A DNA stretch of 64,000 nucleotides from Mytilus californianus. Its lineage: Eukaryota > Mollusca > Bivalvia > Mytilida > Mytilidae. This document shows, piece by piece, positions 1-11,400 of this stretch. A program made the translations under genes and the position numbers. Position 1 is the stretch's first letter. Each line of letters begins with the position of its first letter. Location of the stretch: contig NW_026262712.1 of NCBI RefSeq assembly GCF_021869535.1, positions 115,255,640-115,319,639 on the forward strand, given 5' to 3'. A model generated the notes under the pieces. It saw nothing but the letters and a program-made list of their open reading frames with translations. It made no database searches and was not told where the DNA came from.

Positions 1-317
1 TGAATGAAATGACAAAATACATAGTAAAGATATTGCACGATTTTACAGTAATAAGTTAATGAAATAAATTGCTCACTGTTCATACTCTATCATCAGTATA
101 TCACAGCCTGCTTTTTGACCTTTAAGCTAGGCTCAATTAACTAACACATATCAAAGATCATATCTCAGTCACTTACATAGTTAGAGCATGTTACTAACAT
201 GGATCAATGATCATATCTCAGTCATGTACATAGTAAGATCATGTTATTAACACAGATCAAACGTCATATCTAACTCGTGTACATATATTTGTAGTAAGAT
301 CATGTAACTAGTAAAAT
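1..317. repeat. Intergenic or intronic start with a ~54 bp imperfect tandem repeat
   Basis: No coding signal is seen. About three imperfect copies of a ~54 bp unit lie at roughly 153-310; each contains a CATATCT box, a TACATA box and AGATCATGT or a variant. The rest is AT-rich and unremarkable. If the membrane-protein gene starts left of the window, this is its intron. Confidence 0.5.
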
Positions 318-830
318 TGAGAATGGAAATAGGGAATGTGTCAAAGAGACAATAACCTGACCAAAGAACAGAAAAACAGCCGAAGGCCACCACTGGGTCT
401 TCAACACAGCAAGAAAATCCCGCACCCGGAGGCGGGCTTCAGCTGGCCCCTAAACAAAAATGGGTAGTAGTTCAGTGAAAACGGACATCACACTAAACTC
501 CAAAACATTAAAAAACATGCATGACTAACAAAGGCCAGAGGCTCCTGACTTGGGACGGACGCAAAAATGCGGCGGGGTTAAACATGTTGCGTGAGTTCTC
601 AACCCTCCCCATATACTACTAGCCAATGTAGAGTAAACAAACATACAGCAATACGCACAGTAAAAATCAGTTTAAAAGAAGTCCGAATCCGATGTCAGAA
701 TAGGTAACAAAAGAAAGTAAGCAAAATGACAATGATACATAAATTTACAAAGGACTACTAGCAGTTACTGACATGCCAGCTCCAGACCTCAATTAAACTG
801 ATTGAAAGATTATGTCTTCATCATATGAAG
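318..830 (-). repeat. Dispersed repeat, inverted copy of the repeat at 38.2-38.7 kb
   Basis: This ~510 bp block is the reverse complement, with scattered differences, of 38200-38741. Shared landmarks are the GTGTCAAAGAGACAA box, the GAGGCGGGCTTCAGCTGGCC box, the block around GCCAGAGGCTCCTGACTTGG and the end around GACATGCCAGCTCCAGACCT. It is a copy of a dispersed non-coding repeat. Beside it at 38.5-38.8 kb lies Penelope-like coding debris, so it may be the 3' tail of such an element; that link is inferred. Confidence 0.8.
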
Positions 831-924
831 TGTAATTTATTCCTTTTGGACAAGGAAATATTTAAACATATATTTATGACAAACAAGACAATTTCAATTG
901 TGAAATTATAGGTTTTCCTTACCT

Positions 925-1160
925 TAGCAGTATATTCCAACTTTACTTGCGTATGGACTTTTGTATACATTTCTCAACTCATATGATATTCAAGAGCTTG
1001 CACCTGCTACTCAGACATCTGTGTCTGAGGGAAAAATTAATTTTTGTCAAAGAACATCTCTTCCACTTTCTCAAACAGTCCTTTGGAAAGAACCAATACC
1101 TGATAGATAAATATTCAGTGTCTACTTCACAAATGATACAAGATGGTCTTCAGTTATAGA
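925..1160 (+). pseudogene. Penelope-like reverse transcriptase C-terminal relic
   Basis: A short open stretch (947-1159) ends in a pattern of basic and aromatic residues (KLIF...FLKQSF...YLIDKYSVSTSQM) that parallels the end of the Penelope-like reverse transcriptase read on the minus strand at 38917-39189 (LLTRKLL...LHKFYG...HRYGISVSQM). The upstream part is shifted in frame, with an IPTLLAYG-like stretch in another frame, so this is a dead fragment and not a gene. A hammerhead ribozyme candidate lies about 350 bp downstream on the same strand, which fits a Penelope-like origin. Confidence 0.45.
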
Positions 1161-1500
1161 TTCTAGGTGCTGAAGTTGTGTATCTTTTTATTTTACTTTT
1201 TTTTCCCAGTTATTTGTTTTCATACTATTATGTTTTTGTTGATCAGATGACTTTTGACGTGCCTCAGTATTAATTCATCCTGCTTTTTGATTTTTGAGTT
1301 TTTAACTTTGGACATTCCTATTGTAGGAATGTCCTCTGATGTATGATTCGGACACAAAGGGTTTTTACAGTATTGTTTCTATTTTGTTTACCCTTGTATT
1401 TCTATTTACTTTGTTTTTACTTTATCGGGAAAGTGCATAAAATTACAGTATGTACTATCAACAACAAAAACATTTTTTTTTTGTTGGTGACCTCATTGTC
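1161..1500. other. Non-coding sequence between the Penelope relic and the hammerhead
   Basis: AT-rich and without a supported gene. A small palindrome around GGACATTCCT..AGGAATGTCC lies at about 1310-1335. It may be the untranslated 3' part of the relic Penelope-like element, but nothing proves it. Confidence 0.3.
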
Positions 1501-1503
1501 TTA

Positions 1504-1551
1504 TTAACGTCACTGATGAGTTGTTTGTAGACGAAACACGTGTCTGGTTAA
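1504..1551 (+). ncRNA. Type I hammerhead ribozyme candidate
   Basis: All conserved core elements occur in order. Stem I is formed by TTAAC (1504-1508) with GTTAA (1547-1551) and CA (1511-1512) with TG (1545-1546), with a GT bulge between. The CTGATGA box is at 1513-1519. Short stem II is G1520-C1532, T1521-A1531 and T1522-G1530, with a 7-nt loop. GAA is at 1533-1535. A very short stem III at 1536-1543 has the core A-T pair, and the cleavage-site trinucleotide is GTC with C1544. Minimal stem III is typical of hammerheads in Penelope-like elements and retrozymes, which usually work as dimers. No second copy was found here, so activity of this single copy is uncertain. Confidence 0.7.
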
Positions 1552-1754
1552 CAAAATTTTGGCCCGGGCATCTTTGATTAGTTGTACTATTTACTACACC
1601 TTTTTGTTGGTGTCTTTGTTTGATTAAGTTGTATGTTTGCTTGAATTTAGTCAGTTGTGTTGTATGCTTGTGATGTATGTTTACACAATTTTGACTGCTG
1701 GATCCCAATTATTGTCACATTTACCTATTATGACTGCTTGGGTTGCCTACCCAT

Positions 1755-1900
1755 TTTGTCAATATAACGTAAATATAAACAACAGTCATACAAGTGGGAG
1801 GTTTAGCTAGCTATTAAAACCAGATTTAACCCACCATTTTCTTCAAAAATGTCTGTTCTAAATCAGGAATACAGCAGTTGTTTTTCACTTGTTCCATTGA
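1755..1900 (-). repeat. SINE-like dispersed repeat fragment
   Basis: The stretch with CAGTCATACAAGTGGGAGG and TTTAGCTAGCTA is, as I recall, the 3' part of a mussel repeat whose 5' part is seen in the opposite orientation at 17345-17530 (boxes AATACTGAACTCCGAGG and CATATTCCTGACTTGGTACA). A degraded copy is at 13250-13400. Linking the two halves rests on family memory; the window has no complete copy. Confidence 0.45.
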
Positions 1901-2155
1901 TAGATATCGTTTGATTTTATAGTTTTGTAGTGGACTTCACTTTTTTTTAAGTTGCCTGGGACATTAGTATTTTTGTTATACTTTTTAAATATATATGAAT
2001 GTAAACATCATTAAAGGTGGGGGAATGAACACAAACATACGTGCGCACACACACACAAATATTCTTGCACTTGCATTTTTGCATAGACTAATACTTCATC
2101 TTATATATTAATTATTTAATAAACTTGCATGAAATAACTGTCTGTATGATTTCAG

Positions 2156-2416
2156 GTTCTGCCTATGCTTTGAAATGTCCCCAAGATATGACAATCTTCA
2201 TACCATCTTCCAGTAATACTGCATATGTAACATCAGATAATTATATATATAAATGGACTATTCCAGCTACGTTGGACAGCCATGGAAAGCCTTGGAATGT
2301 TGAAAGCCAAACTGCAAGGAACTATCCTTATGAAATTGGCAGATACACCAATGTAGTGACAGCTACGAGTTCAACAGGGGAAATCAGTTCTTGCAAATTT
2401 GACTTCATCATTGAAC
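2156..2416 (+). CDS. Exon: HYR domain
   Basis: Follows an acceptor (TTTCAG) and ends at donor GTAATG, phase 1 on both sides, 87 codons. It reads as one hyalin repeat: ALKCPQDM at the start, a KWTIPATLDSHG core where the family has WxxPxxxDnsG, a YEIGRYTNVVTA strand, and CKFDF near the end. The two cysteines match the HYR disulfide. A phase 1-1 exon holding a whole domain is the usual shuffling unit of extracellular proteins. Confidence 0.85.
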
Positions 2417-5400
2417 GTAATGTTTTTATTTCCAGGGAACACGAAAAAGAAATATGAGTAACATATTTTTTGTACATAAATTAGGCCGTTAGTTTTCTCA
2501 TTTGAATTGTTTTACATTGTCATTTCGGGGCCTTTTATAGCTGACTGTGCGGTATGGGATTTGCTCATTGTTGAAAACTGTACGGTGACCTATAGTTGTT
2601 AGTTTCTGTGTCATTTGGTCTCTTGTGGAGAGTTGTCTCATTGGCAATCATACCACATCTTTTTTTTATATATAAACAGTTATGTGTTTGCTTATCATTT
2701 TGTTTGCAGTTTCAGCCACAACTCAGCTAAAATAAAGTTTTGGGGACGTCCAGAAAATACAACCTTTATGGAAGCTGACTGAAGGGTTGAGTCATTTGAT
2801 TTGGAAAGGGGGCAAAGGCTCTGGAGATTTTGAAAATTATTTTTTTTATTCTAATTTTTTGGTTTTAATAATATAAACTTATGTTATTCTAATATCACTT
2901 GAATTCACTTGAAAAACAATAAAATTGAAAAAAGATATTTTGTTCCTTAAGAAAACTGGTAGCTCAATACAGGTGAAAATAATAAATATCAGCCATTGGT
3001 TTTCTTATATAAATTGTTGTACATTCATACATGCTGCAGGGTTTTATATATGACTATACAGCTTTGCTTGTTGTTGAAGTCCTTACAGTGACCTTTAGTT
3101 GCTTCCATCTATGCTATTACGAGTATGGTGGAAAGTTGTCTTGTTGAGTCATCTGGGGTCACACTACATCTCCTTTTTGTCGAGCCTGCGACTTTTGTCA
3201 CAAAACCGAGACATAGCGATCCTACATTCCGTCATAGCGGCGGCAGCGGTGATGTCCACAAATATTCACTCTGTGGTTTAAGTTTTTTAAATTTTAATAA
3301 CTTTCTTAAACTATCCTGGATTACTACCAAACTTGGACAGAAGCGCTTCTTTATGATCATAAGATAGTATCAAGGAGTAAATTTTGTAAAAAAAAAATCC
3401 TGTTTATCTGTATTTCACTTATAAATAGACTTAGTTTTTCTACCAGTTAACATTACATTCACTCTGTGGTTAAAGTTTTAAAATTTTAATAACTTTCTTA
3501 AACTTTCCTGGATTTCTACCAAACTTGGACAGAGGCTTCTTTATGATCATAAGATAGTATCCAGAAGTAAATTTTGTGAAAAAAAATCCTGTTTATCCGT
3601 ATTTTACTTATAAGTAGACTTAGTTTTTCTGCCAGTTAACATTACATTCACTCTGTGGTTCAATTTTAATAACTTTCTTAAACTATCCTGGATTTATACC
3701 AAACTTAGACAGAAGCTTGTTTATGATCAAAAGCTAGTATCTAGACAGAAATTTTGTAAAAATTTATTTCCTGTTTTCCCGTATATTACTTATAAATGGA
3801 CTTAATTTTTTCTTCCAGTTAACATTGCATACAGTCTGTTAGATTCATAAACCATCCTGGATTTTCACCAAACTTGGACAGAGGTTTCTTACAATCAAAA
3901 GATTACATAGACAACAGCAAAAGTAGGCGAGACACTGAGTTCCGCGGAACCCTTACAAATTATTTTATAGCGATATGGCATAATTTTGCAAGGTGAGCAA
4001 TTCGGGTTTTGGGAACTGTTTTTGTTTATCTTTCATTGTTCAGAGCTAAGTTTTTGCCATCAGGTCAACTTTTTCATTGCACTAAGAATAATCGACAATA
4101 TTTGGTATACAGAAATCACTATAAGGTGAACAACTCCATCCCACAGTTTTCACTTAACCTTGTCATCATATACATGGTTCAATGACTTATTTCAGTCAAT
4201 GTTAATTCTTTGTGATATGGTTGGTCAGTCAGTTACAACTATAAATTCAGTAATTAATGCGTTCATTTATTATTGCAAATCCTTATCAACTTGTAAAAAA
4301 TGCGAAATGTAATTAATCCAATTGAAAAAATGTATAAAGGAAAATCGCTTCTAAAATAATGAGTGAAAATTTTTATTATTGTGATACTGATACTGTGCCA
4401 TTAAAAAGACACATCACAATAATTTCTGAATTAACAATTTTAAGTTTAGTGGTTAGTTGTAAATATAATTTCTTTTATTATTTATTGTAGTATGTTTTAA
4501 ACATTGTACTTTGACTATGACATGATAAACTCATATCATACAGTTTATTATCAGTGATAATTGAAATATCTAAACAGATTTTTTTGTGTGTCCATTGTCA
4601 TGTGTTTATATAACGAAATACCATGACTTTTAAACTCTGGATAAAGATACAGCATCACACAATATTTTTCTATACTTAATTTTTATCGTAGCCAAACTTG
4701 GTTTGATAATGACCCATCTAGTGAAGGAAAACCCTAATGATTTTGAGGTAACTAGTTCATGTTCGAGGGTCATATCAGCTATTGAAAGAATGAAATGTGG
4801 GGGAATGTAGTTTGAAATGCACATTTTAAGGATGGATTTAGGTGAAATTTTTAAAAAATCTAGAATTTAGAATTGATACTATAAACCAAAAGAGCATAAG
4901 TTAAGGAACAGAATAAACTAAAATATTGATAGGGTATGGAGCTCCTTTTCAAGATATTTGTTTTTTTTAAATGGCGGGAAAAAGCTGACTCTGACTTTTA
5001 CCTTATATTTTCATTGGTTTTATTTCATATTTGGGTCACAAATCAAAAGAAAAGAAATCTTGAATTTGCCTAAGTTTTGGTAAATCACATTTAATGAGCG
5101 ATTGAAGTCTTATATGAAATGAAAAATGGTGTTTTGGTGCAAAATATTTTACCCTATATCTTAAGGAAAAAAACCAAGGTGTCCCAACATCTGACATAAA
5201 TTCCTAAACCTGACCCAAGTACATTCTTAAAGTACAAAATCAGTATGTTTGAGTCATCAGTTCATAATTCAAGGTCACAGTACCTTTAAAAAGACTGAAA
5301 TTTTGAGAAAATGTTCATTCACAGACAATTTCTATTGAATTATAATTCCAATCTTTACCAAACTTTGATGAAACAAGCTTTTTGAAGGTATAAAAAGATC

Positions 5401-8400
5401 CTATTGATTTTAAGGTCACCTGGTCAAATACCAAGGTATAAAGTGCATTAACCTATATGTAAGGGATCATCAGTATATCATATAAATGAAAGTCAATGAT
5501 ATATGTAGTTTTGGCTAATTATAAAATTAACATGCATGTATATGTATCTATATTTGTTATATTAATTTGCAGGTTTACAATGTACAGTTCCTGAAGTGGA
5601 TGATTCTACAATAGAAGGTTCTTCACCAAACAGTACATATTATATCAGAAACTATCCAGAGAAAAAGATCTGTAAACAGGGCTATGATTTGAAACCAATA
5701 GAATATGACTATGACTTTGTATTCGTGGAATGTGCAGAAACATCACCTGGACATGCGGAGTGGAAAGATTGGTACAGTAGAAACTGTACAAGTAAGATCT
5801 TACATTTATGATAAGTTAACTAAAAAAGATAATACTTGAAATTCCATGTTGGCATTCTGGACACTTCAAATGTTTGTTACTAGTACAAGTAAAAATTCGT
5901 AAGGGTTCCGCGGAACCCAGTGTCTCGCCTACTTTTGCTATAAACGCAGGCTCAACAAAAATGAGGAAAAAAATTAATAAAAATATTCCTCTCTATACTA
6001 TCTTTTGATTGTAAGTAGCTTCTGTCCAAGTTTGGTAAAAATCCAGGATGGTTTTTGAATCTAATAGATGATTTTAAAACTTTAACTGCAGACTTTATGT
6101 AAAGTTAACTGGAAGAAAAACTAAGTCCATTTATAAGTAAAATACGGAAAAATGGAACAAAATTTTATCAAAGTTTCCTTCTAGATACTAGCTTTTGATC
6201 ATAAACAAGCTTCTGTCCAAGTGTGGTACAAATCCAGGATAGTTTAAGAAATTTGTTAAAATTTTAAAAACTTTAACCACAGAGTGAATGTAATGTTAAC
6301 TGGCAGAAAAACCAAGTCCATTTATAAGTAAAATACGGAAAAAATGGAATTTTTTTTTACAAAATTTACCTCTGGATACTATTTTATGATCATAAACAAG
6401 CTTCTTTCCAAGTTTGGTAGAAATCCAGGATAGTTTAAGAAAGTTATTAAAATTTCAAAAACTTTAACCACAGAGTGAATGTAATGTTAACTGGCAGAAA
6501 AACTAAGTCCATTTATAAGTAAAATACGGAAAAAATGGAATTTTTTTTTTACAAAATTTACTTTTGAATATAATCTTATGATCATAAACAAGCTTCTGTC
6601 CAAGTTTGGTAGAAATCCAGGATAGTTTAAGAAAGTTATTAAAATTTCAAAAACTTTAACCGCCGACGGAATGTAGGATCGCTATGTCTCGCTTTTTCGA
6701 CAAAAGTCGAAGGCTCGACAAAAATCAATGGTCAATGTTCATCCACTAGAATTAGTAGATAATGATGGTCAGTGTTCATCTTCTAGAACAAGTAGATATA
6801 TTGATGGTGAATGTTTGTCCACTAATACCAGTAAAAATCAACGGTCAATGTTTATCTAACTGTTCAAGTAGATGTTGATGGTCAATGTTTGTCCTCCAGT
6901 ATGAGTAGATATGGATTGTTCATGTTTGACCTCTAGTACAAGTAAATATTGATGGTAGATTGATTGATGTTTAATGTCACTTTCAACACTATTGTCAAAT
7001 TCGTGACGGTCAGTTTATATTGGTGGATGAAGCCTGAGTGCTTGGAGAGTACGTCTCTTTGATTGAGTTTAGCCATTTCAATTGCTATTTTATAGTGTGT
7101 CTTATGTTGAAATGTAACACTACTGTCTCAGGTTAGGGGGAAGGTTGGCACTTGTTAAAATGTTTAAACCTGCTGCATTTTTTTGCACCTGTCCTTAGTT
7201 AGGAGGCTTTTTGTTCAGTGGTTGTCGTTTGTTGTAGTGCTTCATAGGCGTATCTCATTTCTTGTTTCATCTCGCCTGCGCCGAAAGTCGCAGTATGCAA
7301 TACATAGGTATTATTATACGACCCCAGCATAAACTATTTGTATAAAGCTTTATATTTCAGAAGGTAGAAGACCTGGATGCTTCATATCTTGTATGCAGAT
7401 ACCTTATGTTATGAAGTTTCCGTCAATTACAAATAATCATTTTCATGGTTCAGTGACTGCTTAAAAAAATTAGTTTTCTTGTCATGTGAATTTATCACTT
7501 GTATTGAGTTATATCATAACTATATTTAGTATATGGGTTACTTGCAAGGTATACATGTCCGCCAGACAGAGTTCACCTGACCTAGACCTTATTTCTTGGA
7601 TCAGTGATCAAGGTTAAAGTTACGTGATTTAGGTCCGTTTTTCAAATACTATAAGCAATAGGTCAAATATATTTGGTGTATGGAAAAATTGTAATGTGTT
7701 CCTGTCTGTTTGGAAGGTATGATTTGACCTTGACCTCATTGTATGGTTCAATGGTCAATGTTAAGTTTTTGAATTTTGGTCTGTTTTTCAAATACAAATA
7801 TGGTTCAATGGTCAATGTTAAGTTTTTGTGTTTTGATATGTTTTTCAAATACAAATAGCAATAGGTCAGCTATATCTGGTGTATGGAATAATTTTAAGAT
7901 GCACATGTCTGTATGGCAGGTATAATCTGACCTTGACCTCATTTTCATTGTTCATTGGTCAATGTTAAGTTTTTGTGTTTTGGTCTGTTTTTCCATTAGT
8001 ATACAGGCCGAGAACACAGTTATTTGGTTCTGCATTTCTTTTAGACAATAAATGGAAATTCCCACCTGCTCTTTTTCAATAATATTTTTATGGTGTGGTG
8101 TACTACTTTTGGGACCAATTATATATCAAAATAAAGAAAACTTCATCAGCTCTAACTCAAAATTTGGACAATTTTATGTTAAGGGGGTCTAGAATTCTTT
8201 TGGTAGCTTCTGAAATACTAATTTTTAACCTTTTTTAGCTGGATAAAATTTGTGACCCAAATTTTTTTTACAGTGTAGTTTCATCACCCTTCTTGCTATT
8301 TGAGGCATAAAACATGAAGAAATAAATTTGGAAAGGGTATTAAAAAAAGGCAAGTTACACACTGTCCACACTAGGGACTATATGTGTAGACAACGAAAAT

Positions 8401-11400
8401 CAAGGGGCGATAGCTGTGGTCTAAGACCTAATATGATAGAAAGACTTACCCAATCTTATTAAAACTTGGTATGATCAAAGCTTAATGAGACTGTTAACCA
8501 AGTTTCATGGCAAAAGGATATATATTATAGACAATATGATAAATTTATATTCAACTTTGCGTGTTAAATTTTGACCATAAAATTGAAAAATTTCAACTAT
8601 CAACATTTGGGGCTTTAAAAATTCAAATATTGCCCTAATATTTAACATATCATGTATTTAATGCAAAAGAATACTCATTTAATGTATGAGATTTATTACA
8701 ATTATTCCAAAGTCGAATTTATATGAGCATGTTCCTAAAAATAGGGGTTTTCGAATGAAATGGGGGCCTAACATGAAGATGTAATATTTTCCAGCAATTT
8801 TAAATTTGTGAAGGTTTTTTCTTATAAATAATCCTTCCATATGTATTGAATGCACTTTAATTGGAAAGAAAAATTACAAATAGCATATGATATGAGTATA
8901 AAATAGTCTAAGGCCAAGTAAGACTGAAAATAATTTAGGATCAATTCAAATAGGCCGTAGCACATGTTTACATTTAAAAATGAACACTGAAGCTATAGGA
9001 AATAATAATTTGATACTGTTTGCTCATTTCTATACTCAGGTGACATGATACAAGAAGTCTGAGTAAAAAAGGACTCTTGCATTTAGCCTTTTTTGCAGAC
9101 AGTATGGTCTGATACAAAGATTTTTCACTTTTCAGTGAAACACTTGCATGCAATTTTAGTCTCAACAGACATATATTTGAACCACTTGCTATCCTACAGT
9201 AGAAAAGAAAGATAGTATGTGAAATGAAACAGGTACAAAAGACATTGTAAAGTGCTTTCTATACAAATGTAGTGAAATCTTTATTATAGACGTTCATGTA
9301 TCAAGCTCCTCACATTTTACTTGCTTCAAACCGGCTGTTAGACGAGGACCATTCACACAACACATTTCTCACATTTTGTCTGTGATAATCTACTTTTCTC
9401 TAGATTCAGAGTTCACCAATCAATAATACAATTTGATTAAAGCCTAAAAACAAAAATATTGACTCATGAAAACCTGTCAGATAGAAAGCCAGAATGCCAC
9501 TTATGCATAAAAAAATAAAAAGGCTTTGAAATGCTTATTTTGACCATATAATGCCTAAATGGGACATTTTTGCAGAATTTCTATCAAATAAAAGTTTAAA
9601 TCCTTTAGTTTCATGCTATTTGACAAATTGGCACCATTAAATCATTCAAGGAATTTGCCAAAGTACAGATTCTATATTTACTGATTTCATCTCTTAGGCA
9701 TTAGAACACAGTTATTTCGTAGTGCATTTCTTTAAGAAAATAAATGGAAATAAAAAAATCCCTCCTGCGCTTTCTCAATAATATTTTACAGCATGGTGTA
9801 CTACTTTTGGGACAAATTATATCAAAATATAGAAAACTTCATCAGCTCCAACTCAAAATATGGACAATTTTATGTTAAGGGGGTCGTGAATTCTTTGACA
9901 GCTTCCTAAATACTTATTTTTAACCTATTTCAGCTGGACCAAATCACTTTTTTACTTTAAAATTGATGACCCAAATTTTTTTACAGTGTAGGTTCATCCA
10001 CCTACTTGCTATTTAAGGCATAAAACATGAAGAAATAAATTTGGAAAGGGTATAAAAAAATGGCAAGTAGCACACTGTCCACACTAGGTACTATATTTGT
10101 AGACAACGAAAATCAAGGAGCAATAACTGTGTTCCCAGACCTAAAAGGATAGAAAGACTTAACTAATCTTAATAAAACTTGGTATGACTAAAGCTTAATG
10201 AATTTTGACAACAAAAATCAAGGGACAATAACTGTGTTCCTGGACCAACCACACAATAGGTCAACTTTATTTGGTGTATAATAAATACAACATCACATGC
10301 ATTTTTTTGAGTTGATACATGTATTTTCATACATTTAGAAGATAAAAAAATATCTCCAGTAAATTAATCAATGAGTGATAGATTTCTCTTTGAAGAAATT
10401 TAAAGGTCCCAGTAAATAAACTATACAGAGAACAAAAGCTATTGTATTTATTCAATAGGACAATAGAACAGACAAAATTTTAAATACCTTGACCAAGAGC
10501 AATTGACTCTGTGGAAGACTTTCATTGGGTTCGCAATAAGTTTCTGTAATGCTTTTAGCAAAACCTTTATCTTTAAGACTTTCAACATAAAATCAATGGT
10601 AAGTGAAGCAGATGAGACATTTCAGCGTGTGCACTCTTGTTTATATAGATTAGACCGTTTGTTTTCCTATTTGAGTTGTTTTACACTAGTCATTTTGGAC
10701 CCTTTATAGCTTGCTGTTGGGTGTGAGCCAAGGCTCCGTGTTGAATGCTGTACTTTGACCTATAACTGTTTTTATGTATTGTGCCTTGTATGGAGAGTTG
10801 TCTCATTGGCACTCATACCACATCTTCTAATTTATACAGTTGATAGTCAATATTTGGCCACTACTACCAGTAAAGAGTATATATTGATGTTCAACATTTG
10901 ACTTAAAGCATTGGTGGATATTAATGGTCAATTTTTGTCCACTACTATGAGTAAATATTGATGGTCAATGTTTTTCCACTAGTATGAGTAAATATTGATG
11001 GTCAATGTTTGTCCAGAAGAAGAGTATATATTGATGGTAAATGTTTGACCACTAGTATGATAAGATATTGATGGTCAATGTTTGTCCACTTTCATGAGTA
11101 AATATTGATAGTCAATGTTTGTTCTATATAGCTGGTATGAGTTAAAGGGGATGTTCAATGTATGACCACTAGTATGAGTAGGTATTGAAGGTCAATGTTT
11201 GACCACTAGTATAAGTAGATATCGAAGGTCAATATTCGACCACTAGTATGAGTAGATATTGAAGGTCCATGTTCGACCACTAGTATGAGTAGACATTGAA
11301 GGTCAATGTTTGACCACTAGTATGGGTAGATATTGAAGGTCAATGTTCGACCACTAGTATGAGTAGATGTTGAAGGTCAATGTTCGACCACCAGTATGAG

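Noticed and set aside
1493..1708. Minus-strand 71-residue ORF overlapping the hammerhead
   Set aside because: Low-complexity Asn/Gln/Thr composition, no homology seen, and it overlaps a better-supported RNA motif.
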